From OMOG01 sp041485845 (GTDB lineage: Bacteria; Acidobacteriota; Terriglobia; Bryobacterales; Bryobacteraceae), in contig JBGPKH010000193.1 in the NCBI GenBank assembly GCA_041485845.1, forward strand, positions 1 through 13,289: a stretch of DNA of 13,289 nt, given 5' to 3'. This document shows positions 1 through 10,166 of the stretch, piece by piece (positions within the stretch are counted from its first letter, which is position 1; every line of letters starts with the position of its first letter). The notes beneath the pieces were generated by a model. The model was not told where the DNA came from, did not search any database, and saw only the letters and a program-made list of their open reading frames with translations. The translations under genes and the position numbers were made by a program.

Positions 1-210
1 CTGGGTCCAATGACCGCGATAGCGGAAGCCCCAGTTGAGCGGTGGATACATCAGGCGCGCGAAGACCCACTCGGTCTTCTCGTTCCAATCCGGAGGCAGC
101 GGGAAATTGTCGTACTCCACGCCGGGAAATTGCCGGAAGGGGCGCTGGAAGGCGCACACCGCGCTCACTAAAATCAGGGCAGTGGAAAGCAGCACCGCGG
201 CGCGAGACAT
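1..210 (-). CDS. DUF4159-type exported protein, second tandem copy (partial, 3' end beyond window)
   Basis: Only the first 70 codons are inside the window; the gene continues past the left edge. The N-terminus (MSRAAVLLSTALILVSAVCAF) is a Sec signal peptide or membrane anchor. It is followed by FPGVEYDNFPLP and the stretch NEKTEWVFARLMYP, which nearly matches the start of the neighbouring DUF4159 protein, so the two are tandem paralogues. The ATG overlaps the stop codon of the upstream gene by one base (TGATG), and no Shine-Dalgarno is visible before it, so translation probably depends on coupling to the upstream gene. The DUF4159 family has no established biochemical role, and I do not assign one. 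The family assignment rests on the paralogue because the DUF4159 core itself is out of view. Confidence 0.8.
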   Translation of the reverse strand, partial: MSRAAVLLSTALILVSAVCAFQRPFRQFPGVEYDNFPLPPDWNEKTEWVFARLMYPPLNWGFRYRGHWTQ

Positions 211-1085
211 CAGTGGGTCATGGCATACGTCACGTAGTTGACGCCGATGCGAATTCCCAAGGCCGAGAACTTCTGCGGATAGTCGGGATTGTCGGCGTGC
301 TCCCACGAATCACCCAAGTCCATGTTATGGCAGATCGCCACAAGGATGCGGCTCTTGTCGTCATAGATGCCGCGCCAATTGGCCGGGAATCCGTCATACC
401 GCTCGTACGTCAGCCCCGTTCGAATGTACATCGCACCGGGCACCTGGTAGCGGTCGCCCAGGTCGTAAATAATGTGGAAGATCTGGTCCTGATTGTCGAG
501 ATCCACGATCTGCCGGTCCGGAAACACACGGCGCATGCTTTGCAGGAAGACGTCCCACTCCACTCCCCCATGGAAATCGTCCACCATGAGGAAGCCGCCG
601 CGCAGGAGGTACTCGCGCAACCCCTTCGCCTGCGACTCCGTGAGATCCCAATGGCCGACCTCGACGCCGTAGAGCCACGGCCAGTCGTACTGATCGCCGT
701 CATCCACGTTGATCGGCTGCTCCACCGAGCGCGTGTGGATGCGGGTGAGGCGCCGCAACGCCAGGGCGAAATGCCGGTCCGATCGCGGATAGTCCATCGT
801 CCAGAAAGCGCCCCGGCCGCCTTGCCGCCAGTCCGCGGAAAAGCGCCGCCCGTAACCGCGGCCGCCGAACCCGCCGAACGCCGCATTCGGATACATTAGA
901 CGGGCGAAAACCCATTCTGTTTTTTCCTGGTAGTCCTCGGGAATCGGGAAATCGTTGTACTCGAACGCGGGAAACTCCCGCCACGGCTTCTTGAAGTTCT
1001 GGAAGGCGGATACGACACCCAAACAGGCGAGACCGCCGACGATCAACCACGATGCCATCTGCGAAAACGCCGCGCGCGAACCCAT
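210..1085 (-). CDS. DUF4159 domain exported protein, first tandem copy
   Basis: This 291-residue protein has a hydrophobic N-terminal segment (about residues 10-28, WLIVGGLACLGVVSAF) that should export or anchor it. The conserved block EKTEWVFARLMYP follows, and then a DUF4159-like domain with LREYLLRGGFLMVDDFHGG (around residues 160-178) and a C-terminal GIRIGVNYVTYAMTH. The function of the family is not known. The ATG at 1085 gives the full length; Met10 (MASWLI) is an alternative that would shorten the region before the hydrophobic segment, and neither has a clear ribosome binding site. It lies 32 bases after polA on the same strand and ends in a TGATG overlap with its paralogue, so the pair is probably co-transcribed and may form one complex. 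The last point is inference. Confidence 0.85.
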   Translation of the reverse strand: MGSRAAFSQMASWLIVGGLACLGVVSAFQNFKKPWREFPAFEYNDFPIPEDYQEKTEWVFARLMYPNAAFGGFGGRGYGRRFSADWRQGGRGAFWTMDYPRSDRHFALALRRLTRIHTRSVEQPINVDDGDQYDWPWLYGVEVGHWDLTESQAKGLREYLLRGGFLMVDDFHGGVEWDVFLQSMRRVFPDRQIVDLDNQDQIFHIIYDLGDRYQVPGAMYIRTGLTYERYDGFPANWRGIYDDKSRILVAICHNMDLGDSWEHADNPDYPQKFSALGIRIGVNYVTYAMTH

Positions 1086-1117
1086 CCGATTGTGCCTGTC
1101 TTGAGGATAGCATCCCC

Positions 1118-3703
<2,586 letters not shown>

Positions 3704-3752
3704 ACCGTCACTTCTTCAACGCTGCGGTCCAGTTCGAGATCAGCGTCAGAGG

Positions 3753-6374
3753 CTACGCGGACTTCTGTTCCGCGGGAACGGCCACCAGGAAACGCTGCCC
3801 ATCCGCCGAAACATCGTACCGGAAATTCCCCGTTGCGTTCACGCGGCGGAACAGCGGACGAACCGCGCCGACGTCGATGGTGTCGCCCCTGGTGGTCACT
3901 TCTGCGGCCATCAGGTTCCCGTCGGCTCCCTCGAAAAAGATCTCCTTGCCGTCCGACCGCCATCGCTGGGTGCCAGAGTTGATGCCCGCGGTCGAGATCT
4001 GGCGCCTGGCGCCGAGCCTTGTGGCGGGAATGGGGAACGCTGTGACATACAGCTCGCTGCGCTGAGATTCGTTGGACACGTAGGCGATCCAACGGCCATC
4101 CGGCGAGAAATTCGGGAATATCTCATCAAACGGTGTCTGCAATAGCGGAACCGGTTTCAGCGAAGCCCCGGGCCGTTCTAGTGTAAGCGGCAAGACCCAA
4201 AGGTCCCAACCGGTCTTCGAAGCGAAGTAGGTAGTGTAATAGAGCAAAATCTTCCCATCCGGCGACCAACTGGTTGGCACCTTATCCACATTGTCCGCAT
4301 GCAGCAACTCCTCGGCGCCGGTGCCATCTGCCGATTTCCGGTAGAGGTCGAGATGCCCTTTCCGATTCGAACTGAATGCGATCGTGCGCCCGTCGGGCGA
4401 CCAGACGGGATTCGCGCCGCCACCAAAGGTAAGTCGCGTCCGCAGCCCGCGATCGAGGTCGTAGGTCCAAATATCGAAACTTGGGCGATCGGCGACAGTG
4501 GCCGCAACGCTCTTTCGATCGGGCGAGAATGAAAATGTGGTAATCCGTGCAGGATCACCGATCGTTAAGCCCTGTTTACCATTCCGGTCGAACCAGGCCA
4601 GCCCTGCTCCCTCTACCGCCCCGCCCTCCCGGTACGCAAGCAGGCCCGAACCGGAAACCGAAAAGGCCCCCGCCGTCCCGCTGCTGAGCACCCTTTGCAC
4701 CTGCTCCGCGAGTGGAACCGCTTCCCCGGTAGTCACCAGACGATTCGGATCGAACGGTTGAGCCATGAGCGTACCTGCGCGCAGAAATAACAGGTGTCCC
4801 TGCGCATAGACGGCGTTAGTATTGGCTTGTTCTCCGACGCCCTTGCCCGGGCCGCCTTCCAGGGATCCGGCCAAAATCCTTCCTGACCGGTCGCTTGGCT
4901 CGTACAAGAAATGCCGGCCGTCAGGCAGAAACCAGGGGAATAGGCCTTCCGCCGATAAGGGACTCGCTGCGCCACCGGCCGAGGATACCCGCAGGAGGGA
5001 GGCCGAATTGCGCGGCGCGAAGACGATCGCGCCGTCCTGGTTCCAGCTTCCTCCCCGGGCCTGGGGCGTATCCGCCAGGGTGAGCGCGGGACCGCCGGAT
5101 GCGTCGATCTTCTTGAGCTTGCCTTCCGCGAAGAAGCCGATGAAGCGGCTGTCCGGCGACCAGAACGGAAAGACCGCTCCGTCCGTGCCTGCCAGAGCCT
5201 GTGCGGTCAGGCCGTCGAGAGAACGGACCCACAACGGATTCTTGCCGTCGGCAGTCCGGGCGCCGAACACGATGCGCCGGCCATCGGGTGAGAGGGCCGG
5301 CAAGCTCAGGTCGTTGATGGCGTCCCACTCCGCGTTGTCCGGTGGAAGAATCGTGGAGCGGATGACGGGCGCTTCGGCTGGAGTCTCTCGAAAATGCACC
5401 ACGGCCAGCGTGACGGCGCAGACCGCTGCCAGTGCCGCGACAGCCCATGCCGCTTTGCTGCGTGGGGGCCGGGCAGACGCGGTCTCCACGCTTACTGGAT
5501 TCGCCAGCCAGCGCTGAATCACCACGCGCGCCTCGCCGATGTCGCGCAGCCGCGTCTGGACATCGCGGTCCAGGCAGCGCCGCAGCAACTCGCGAATGCC
5601 CTGCGGGGTCGCGGCGGGAAGCTTCGCGAAATCGATCTCCGCGCGCAGCACGTCCGCCAGCGTGTGCGACACGGTCTCGCCGCCGCCGAACAGCTTCCGG
5701 CCGCTGAGCATCTCCCAGAGCACCACGCCGAACGCCCAGATGTCCGCGCGCTTGTCCACACGCTTGCCGCTGGCCTGCTCCGGACTCATGTAGGCCGCCG
5801 TGCCCAGAATGAGCCCAACCTTCGTTGCCGCCATGCTGATGGTGGGAGAGTCCTCGGGATTCGCGCCCGCCCCAGCCTGCGCAGCGCCGGTCATCATCGC
5901 CAGCCCCAGATCCAGGACCTTCGGCCGGCCATCCACCGGAGCTTTGATGTTGGCGGGCTTCAGGTCGCGATGCACGATTCCCTGCTCGTGCGCCGCTTCG
6001 AGCGCGTCGGCGATCTGCGCCGCGATCTTCAGCGTTTCCTCGATCGGCAGCGGACCCGGCGCGAGGCGTTCGGCCAGGGTCGGCCCTTCGACCAGCTCCA
6101 TGATAATGGCGCGGTCCTCGACGCCATAGATCGCGGCGATGTTGGGATGGTTCAGGGACGCCAACACCTTGGCCTCGCGCTGGAAGCGGGCCATGCGGTC
6201 TGGGTCGCCGGCGAAGGCCTGCGGCAGCACCTTCACCGCCACCTCGCGGCCGAGCTTGGTATCGGTGGCGCGGTAGACCTCGCCCATGCCGCCCGCGCCC
6301 AGCTTGGAGGTGATGCGGTAGTGCGCGATGGTTTCGGGCGCCATAGGCAGCGTGCTTCTCTGGAATGGTAGCAT
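3753..6374 (-). CDS. Membrane Ser/Thr protein kinase with C-terminal TolB/WD40-like beta-propeller
   Basis: The protein has up to 873 residues. The cytoplasmic kinase (about 19-290) has the glycine loop GAGGMGEVY, Lys48 (VAVKVL), Glu67, the catalytic loop HRDLKPANIK (Asp137), DLG (Asp155) in place of DFG, the MSPEQ form of APE, and ADIWAFGV. It should be catalytically active. The beta4-beta5 region (GVEDRAIIMELVEG) looks a few residues shorter than in typical relatives. One membrane span follows (about 308-328). Residues 345-865 then form a propeller with repeated SPDGR-type blades (LSPDGRRIVF, WSPDGRTIAF, WSPDGKILLYY, FSPDGRWIAYVS), probably in the periplasm. The architecture fits a one-protein receptor kinase, but ligand and targets are unknown. 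Met11 (MAPETI, base 6344) fits the family better than Met1 and has AGAGAAG upstream. The gene diverges from the reductase gene. Confidence 0.93.
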   Translation of the reverse strand: MLPFQRSTLPMAPETIAHYRITSKLGAGGMGEVYRATDTKLGREVAVKVLPQAFAGDPDRMARFQREAKVLASLNHPNIAAIYGVEDRAIIMELVEGPTLAERLAPGPLPIEETLKIAAQIADALEAAHEQGIVHRDLKPANIKAPVDGRPKVLDLGLAMMTGAAQAGAGANPEDSPTISMAATKVGLILGTAAYMSPEQASGKRVDKRADIWAFGVVLWEMLSGRKLFGGGETVSHTLADVLRAEIDFAKLPAATPQGIRELLRRCLDRDVQTRLRDIGEARVVIQRWLANPVSVETASARPPRSKAAWAVAALAAVCAVTLAVVHFRETPAEAPVIRSTILPPDNAEWDAINDLSLPALSPDGRRIVFGARTADGKNPLWVRSLDGLTAQALAGTDGAVFPFWSPDSRFIGFFAEGKLKKIDASGGPALTLADTPQARGGSWNQDGAIVFAPRNSASLLRVSSAGGAASPLSAEGLFPWFLPDGRHFLYEPSDRSGRILAGSLEGGPGKGVGEQANTNAVYAQGHLLFLRAGTLMAQPFDPNRLVTTGEAVPLAEQVQRVLSSGTAGAFSVSGSGLLAYREGGAVEGAGLAWFDRNGKQGLTIGDPARITTFSFSPDRKSVAATVADRPSFDIWTYDLDRGLRTRLTFGGGANPVWSPDGRTIAFSSNRKGHLDLYRKSADGTGAEELLHADNVDKVPTSWSPDGKILLYYTTYFASKTGWDLWVLPLTLERPGASLKPVPLLQTPFDEIFPNFSPDGRWIAYVSNESQRSELYVTAFPIPATRLGARRQISTAGINSGTQRWRSDGKEIFFEGADGNLMAAEVTTRGDTIDVGAVRPLFRRVNATGNFRYDVSADGQRFLVAVPAEQKSA

Positions 6375-6396
6375 TTGAAAGGCCTCGACCTCATCA

Positions 6397-7359
6397 ATGA
6401 ACTATCGCAAACTCGGCAAGACGAATCTCGAAGTCAGCGACATCGGTTACGGCGCCTGGGGGATCGGCGGAAAGCAGTGGCTGGGCGGCACCGACGACGA
6501 ATCGCTCCTCGCGCTGCACCGCGCCATCGAACTCGGCGTGAACCTGATCGATACCGCACTGGCCTACGGCGACGGCCACAGCGAAAAGCTGGTAGGGCAG
6601 GTGGTCCGCGATGCGGGCCGCAAGATCTACGTGGCCACCAAGGTGCCGCCCAAGAACCGCGTCTGGCCGGCACAGCGCGGCGTCGCGATCGAGCACGTCT
6701 TCCCGTACGGCTACATCATGCAGTCGGCCGAGGAGAGCCTGCGCAATCTCGGATTGGACGCCATCGACCTCTTGCAGCTTCACGTGTGGAACTCCGAGTG
6801 GGTGAAGCGCGACGAGTGGCGCCGCGCTTTCGAGGACCTCAAGCGCTCGGGCAAGGTGCGGGCTGTCGGGATTTCGCTCACCGAGCACGACCCCGATTCC
6901 GGACTCGATGCCGTCCGCACCGGCCTCATCGATGCCGTCCAGGTGATCTACAATATCTTCGACCAGACACCCGAGACGAAACTCCTGCCGCTGTGCCTCA
7001 GCGAAAACGTGGGCGTGCTGGCGCGCGTGCCGCTGGATGAGGGCGGGCTCAGCGGACACCTGAACGAGAACACGAAGTTCGCGCCTGGCGATTTCCGCGA
7101 ATTCTACTTCCGCGGCGGTCGCAAGAAGCTGGTGGCCGGGCGCGTGAATGCGCTGCGTCAGGATCTAGGCGGCGAGAGCGTGCCCGACGTCGCCTTGCGA
7201 TTCTGCCTCTCGCATCCCGCGGTATCGTCGGTGATCCCGGGGATGCGGACCAGGCGCCACGCGGAGGCCAATACGGCGCTGTCGGATCGGGGGCCTCTGC
7301 CGGCCGAAATGCTGAGCACGCTCAAGCGTCACGCCTGGGACCGCAACTTCTATGAGTGA
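6397..7359 (+). CDS. Aldo/keto reductase
   Basis: This 320-residue cytoplasmic TIM-barrel oxidoreductase should use NADPH or NADH to interconvert carbonyls and alcohols. It opens with MNYRKLGKTNLEVSDIGYGAWGIGG, typical of the family. The catalytic tetrad is visible: Asp52 (NLIDTALAYG), Tyr57, Lys82 (VATKVPP) and His129 (LLQLHVWN). GKVRAVGIS and the C-terminal SSVIPGMRT, which lies in the cofactor-binding end of the barrel, are also conserved. The length is normal and no lesion is seen. The substrate cannot be told from sequence. The GH95 gene 50 bases downstream on the same strand raises the possibility of a sugar or sugar-derived aldehyde, but that is inference. The ribosome binding site is weak (GAAAGG about 14 bases upstream). 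The start lies only 22-52 bases from the divergent kinase start. Confidence 0.92.
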   Translation: MNYRKLGKTNLEVSDIGYGAWGIGGKQWLGGTDDESLLALHRAIELGVNLIDTALAYGDGHSEKLVGQVVRDAGRKIYVATKVPPKNRVWPAQRGVAIEHVFPYGYIMQSAEESLRNLGLDAIDLLQLHVWNSEWVKRDEWRRAFEDLKRSGKVRAVGISLTEHDPDSGLDAVRTGLIDAVQVIYNIFDQTPETKLLPLCLSENVGVLARVPLDEGGLSGHLNENTKFAPGDFREFYFRGGRKKLVAGRVNALRQDLGGESVPDVALRFCLSHPAVSSVIPGMRTRRHAEANTALSDRGPLPAEMLSTLKRHAWDRNFYE

Positions 7360-7388
7360 GTGGGACAGGCCTCCTGGCCTGTCCACAC
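7360..7388. repeat. REP-like palindrome between the reductase and GH95 genes
   Basis: GGACAGGCC (7363-7371) and GGCCTGTCC (7376-7384) form a perfect 9-bp stem around the loop TCCT. Three more pairs (7360-7362 with 7386-7388) extend it past one bulged A at 7385. It fills most of the gap after the reductase stop codon. There is no U-tract, so it is not a canonical intrinsic terminator. The shape resembles dispersed intergenic REP elements, and it could also block 3' exonucleases or attenuate read-through. Only one copy lies in the window, so repeat status is inferred. Confidence 0.5.
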
Positions 7389-7409
7389 AGCTCGTGTTAC
7401 AGTTGCGGC

Positions 7410-9719
7410 ATGCGGAAGACGCGACGCGAAGTTCTTCAGTTCGCCGGCGCGGCGCTCGCGGCACGCGGAGGCGCGGCGCAACCATCGGCCAGGCCTAGCC
7501 CGCTCACGCTCTGGTTTCGCGCTCCCGCCAAGACCTGGGTCGAGGCCCTTCCAGTGGGCAACGGGAATCTCGGCGCCATGGTCTTCGGCGGCGTGGAGCG
7601 CGAACGTTTGCAACTCAACGAGCACAGCCTCTGGTCGGGACATCCGGTCGAAGCCGACGATCCGCAGTCGCGCGAGGTGATCGCGCAGATGCGCAAGCTG
7701 CTGCTCGAGGGCAAGTACGCCGAGGCCAATGCCGCCGGGCGGGCCTGGCGTCCGGCGCAGCGGCCGGGCCCGTCAAGGCCGTCGTACCAGACTCTGGCCG
7801 ACCTGCTTCTCGAATTTCCGGCAGCCGGCGCCGCCGAAGATTACCGCCGCGAGCTGGATCTCGACACCGGAATCGCGCGCACGGAGTACAGCGCCGGCGG
7901 AGCGCGCTACACGCGCGAGGTGTTCGTATCGCAGCCCGACCAGGCGATCGTCGTGCGCATCGCCGCAAGCAAACCGGCGAGCGTCTCGTTCACCGCGCAG
8001 CTCAAGCGCGAAGCAGATGCGAAGGTAGAAAGCACCGGGCCGAATCGCCTGCTGTTGCGCGGGCGCGCGGTCAATGAAGGCGTCTTATTAGAATGCCTGC
8101 TCGAGGTCCGCGCCGAGAGCGGGCAGTGCCAAGCCACTGGAGAAGGACTCAGCGTGGAACACGCCAATGCCGTCACGCTGCTGCTCACCGCGGGGACGAA
8201 CTTCAGCATAGATCCCGGCGCCGTCAAGACCGCGCACCGGCGATTGTTCCGCCGCGTGGATCTCGATCTCGGCGGCCCCGACCGTTCCGCGATTCCGACG
8301 AACGAGCGCCTCACCGCTATCCAGCAGGGCGACGACGATCCGCAACTGCTGGCGATCTATTTCCAATTCGGCCGCTATCTGCTGATGTCCAGCTCACGGC
8401 CCGGCGGGCTGCCCGCCAATCTGCAAGGCCTGTGGGCCGAGGGGCTCACGCCGCCGTGGCAGGCCGACTATCACGTCAACATCAACATCCAGATGAACTA
8501 CTGGCCGGCCGAAGTCTGCAACCTTTCCGAGTGCCACGAGCCGCTGTTCGACTTCATCGACATGCTCCGCGGGCCGGGGCGGCGGACCGCGCAGATCTCG
8601 TACGGCTGCCGCGGATGGGTGGCGCACTATACCACCGACCTGTGGGGCCGCACCGCGCTCGAGATGCTCACGGCATATGCCATGTGGCAGGGCGCTTCGG
8701 GCTGGCTCGCCCAACACCTGTGGGAGCACTATGCTTTCACCGGCAACCGCAAGTTCCTGCGCGATCGCGCGTGGCCGGCGATGAAGGAGGCGGCCGAGTT
8801 CTATCTCGACTACATGGTGGAGGATCCGCGCACCGGTAAGCTGGTGGCCGGCCCGTCCCAATCGCCGGAGAACCGCTATCTGGCTCCCGATGGCACCCGC
8901 TGCGATATCGATATCGCGCCCGCCATGAGCCAGGAGATCGTGTACGACCTGCTCACCAACGTGATGCGCGCCGCGGAAATTCTGGGAATCGAGCCCGAGT
9001 TCCGCGAAAAGGCGGCGAGCGCCCGCGCACGCCTGGCGCCGCTCGCCATCGGCAAGCACGGCCAGATCCAGGAATGGTCGCAGGACTTCGAAGAGCCCGA
9101 CCCCGGCCACCGCCACATGTCGCAGCTCTTCGCTCTGCACCCGGGCAGGCAGGTCACGCTGCGCGGGACGCCCGATCTCGCGGCAGCGGCCAAAAAAACG
9201 CTCGATCGGCGGCTGGCCAACGGCGGCGGGCACACCGGATGGAGCCGCGCGTGGATCATCAACTTCTGGGCGCGCCTCGAAGAGGCTGAGCTGGCGCATG
9301 AAAACGTCTTGGCGCTGCTGCGCAAGTCGACGCTGTCGAATCTCTTCGACACGCACCCGCCGTTCCAGATCGATGGCAACTTCGGCGGCACGGCCGGAAT
9401 CGCCGAGATGCTGCTGCAAAGTCATGCAGACGAGGTGACGCTCCTGCCCGCATTGCCGAAGGCGTGGCCCGAAGGCCGTTTCCAGGGCCTGCGCGCGCGC
9501 GGCGGGCTCGAAGTGGCGATTTCCTGGAAGAGCGGCAAGCCGGTCTCGGCGACCCTACAAGCATCGACCGCGGGCACGCATCGCATCCGCCCGCCCCGCG
9601 GTGCGCGGATTGTCGGGGCGCGCTTCGGCTCGTCCCGGCTGCCTCTAAGAATCGCCGAAGATGGCGTGGCGACGCTCGCGTTGAAGGCGGGTCAAACGTG
9701 CAGGCTCACGTTTGGGTAG
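7410..9719 (+). CDS. GH95 family glycoside hydrolase (alpha-L-fucosidase type), Tat-exported
   Basis: From the ATG at 7410 the protein has 769 residues. It starts with a twin-arginine signal, MRKTRREVLQFAGAALAARGGAAQ, so it is probably exported folded. The N-terminal GH95 signature is present (LPVGNGNLGAMVFGG, then LQLNEHSLWSG). The (alpha/alpha)6 barrel has NINIQMNYWPAEVCNLSE with Asn357 and Asn359, SPENRY with Glu487, HTGWSRAW, and FQIDGNFGGTAG with Asp655. By family knowledge these match the Asn pair, general acid and activating Asp of characterised 1,2-alpha-L-fucosidases. Some GH95 members are alpha-L-galactosidases, so the sugar is not certain. A GTG at 7356 would add 18 residues before the Tat signal, but these are mostly the translated palindrome, so that start is rejected. 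No clear Shine-Dalgarno precedes 7410. The end abuts the toxin-antitoxin scar. Confidence 0.93.
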   Translation: MRKTRREVLQFAGAALAARGGAAQPSARPSPLTLWFRAPAKTWVEALPVGNGNLGAMVFGGVERERLQLNEHSLWSGHPVEADDPQSREVIAQMRKLLLEGKYAEANAAGRAWRPAQRPGPSRPSYQTLADLLLEFPAAGAAEDYRRELDLDTGIARTEYSAGGARYTREVFVSQPDQAIVVRIAASKPASVSFTAQLKREADAKVESTGPNRLLLRGRAVNEGVLLECLLEVRAESGQCQATGEGLSVEHANAVTLLLTAGTNFSIDPGAVKTAHRRLFRRVDLDLGGPDRSAIPTNERLTAIQQGDDDPQLLAIYFQFGRYLLMSSSRPGGLPANLQGLWAEGLTPPWQADYHVNINIQMNYWPAEVCNLSECHEPLFDFIDMLRGPGRRTAQISYGCRGWVAHYTTDLWGRTALEMLTAYAMWQGASGWLAQHLWEHYAFTGNRKFLRDRAWPAMKEAAEFYLDYMVEDPRTGKLVAGPSQSPENRYLAPDGTRCDIDIAPAMSQEIVYDLLTNVMRAAEILGIEPEFREKAASARARLAPLAIGKHGQIQEWSQDFEEPDPGHRHMSQLFALHPGRQVTLRGTPDLAAAAKKTLDRRLANGGGHTGWSRAWIINFWARLEEAELAHENVLALLRKSTLSNLFDTHPPFQIDGNFGGTAGIAEMLLQSHADEVTLLPALPKAWPEGRFQGLRARGGLEVAISWKSGKPVSATLQASTAGTHRIRPPRGARIVGARFGSSRLPLRIAEDGVATLALKAGQTCRLTFG

Positions 9720-9740
9720 GGAGATTCGCGCTAGCCAAAG

Positions 9741-9953
9741 AAACCCGCCCGAGACCGGAAAGCGGCGCACGCCCCGTAGCAGGGGCTTTCGCAGAGCAGC
9801 CAATGGGCCGATATCGGGTTGGGTGGAGAGCAGCTTCAGCGTGTCGTCTGCGGCCTGGAGGAATCGATCCGCCACTTCAATGTTGGCGTACCAGACCCAT
9901 TGCTGAATGAGGCCGCGTTTCGCGGCATCCCGTTTCAGGACACGACCTATCAG
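9741..9953 (-). pseudogene. ParE/RelE-type toxin remnant (start lost, C-terminus truncated)
   Basis: Reading down from 9953 the frame gives RVLKRDAAKRGLIQQWVWYA, then VADRFLQAADDTLKLL, PDIGP and LRGVRRFPVSGGF. This is the usual order of a ParE toxin: N-terminal strand, helical hairpin, then the central strands. No ATG, GTG or TTG is available at the expected start. The codon overlapping the antitoxin stop is CTG (CTGA), which suggests a lost ATGA overlap. After GGF the expected closing strands (a hydrophobic IFY-type stretch and a final R-V-L-H-like segment) are absent; the frame runs into the end of the GH95 gene. The toxin should be inactive. The assignment is by recognising the family pattern, without a database search. 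Confidence 0.72.
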
Positions 9954-10150
9954 GCCGTCTTCCGGGACCCGCGTGCTTGGAACTGTTTCAATGCCTCACG
10001 GCGAATATCGTCACAGTCCTGGCGTGTCATCTCGGACGGCCCGCTGCTTTGTATCCCTTCCATGAGCAACGCTTCGAGCTTTGCTTGTGCTTTGCGCTTC
10101 TCATCGTCACGAATCAGATCGTGCACGTATTCACTCACGCTGCTGTAAGT
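9950..10150 (-). pseudogene. ParD-type antitoxin remnant (N-terminal DNA-binding part missing)
   Basis: The frame ending at the TGA (9952-9950) encodes YSSVSEYVHDLIRDDEKRKA, then QAKLEALLMEGIQSSGP and a charged tail, DDIRREALKQFQARG. This is the middle and toxin-binding C-terminus of ParD antitoxins. The preceding 25-30 residues, which form the ribbon of the ribbon-helix-helix DNA-binding domain, are missing. Upstream there are only about 16 bases before the stop codon of the GH9 gene, and no ATG in this frame that would restore the domain. A GTG at SVSEY could start a 60-residue peptide but would lack the ribbon. The order parD then parE with a 4-base overlap fits a former operon. Confidence 0.75.
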
Positions 10151-10166
10151 CCGGAACCATACGCGC

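Noticed and set aside
42..899. Plus-strand open frame of 285 codons opposite the DUF4159 gene
   Set aside because: The minus-strand frame has a signal sequence, a paralogue next to it and an operon-like overlap. The plus frame is a low-complexity shadow.
3719..3746. ACGCTG ... CAGCGT inverted repeat between the kinase and polA genes as a terminator
   Set aside because: The stem is only six base pairs with a loop of 16 and no T-tract, so it is too weak to call.
5394..6371. Plus-strand open frame of 325 codons opposite the kinase domain
   Set aside because: It mirrors the codon structure of the kinase, which has all its catalytic motifs. The shadow translation shows no recognisable domain.
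9819..10148. Plus-strand open frame of 109 codons between GH95 and GH9
   Set aside because: It is the reverse of the ParD/ParE remnant frames, which match known families; the plus translation does not.
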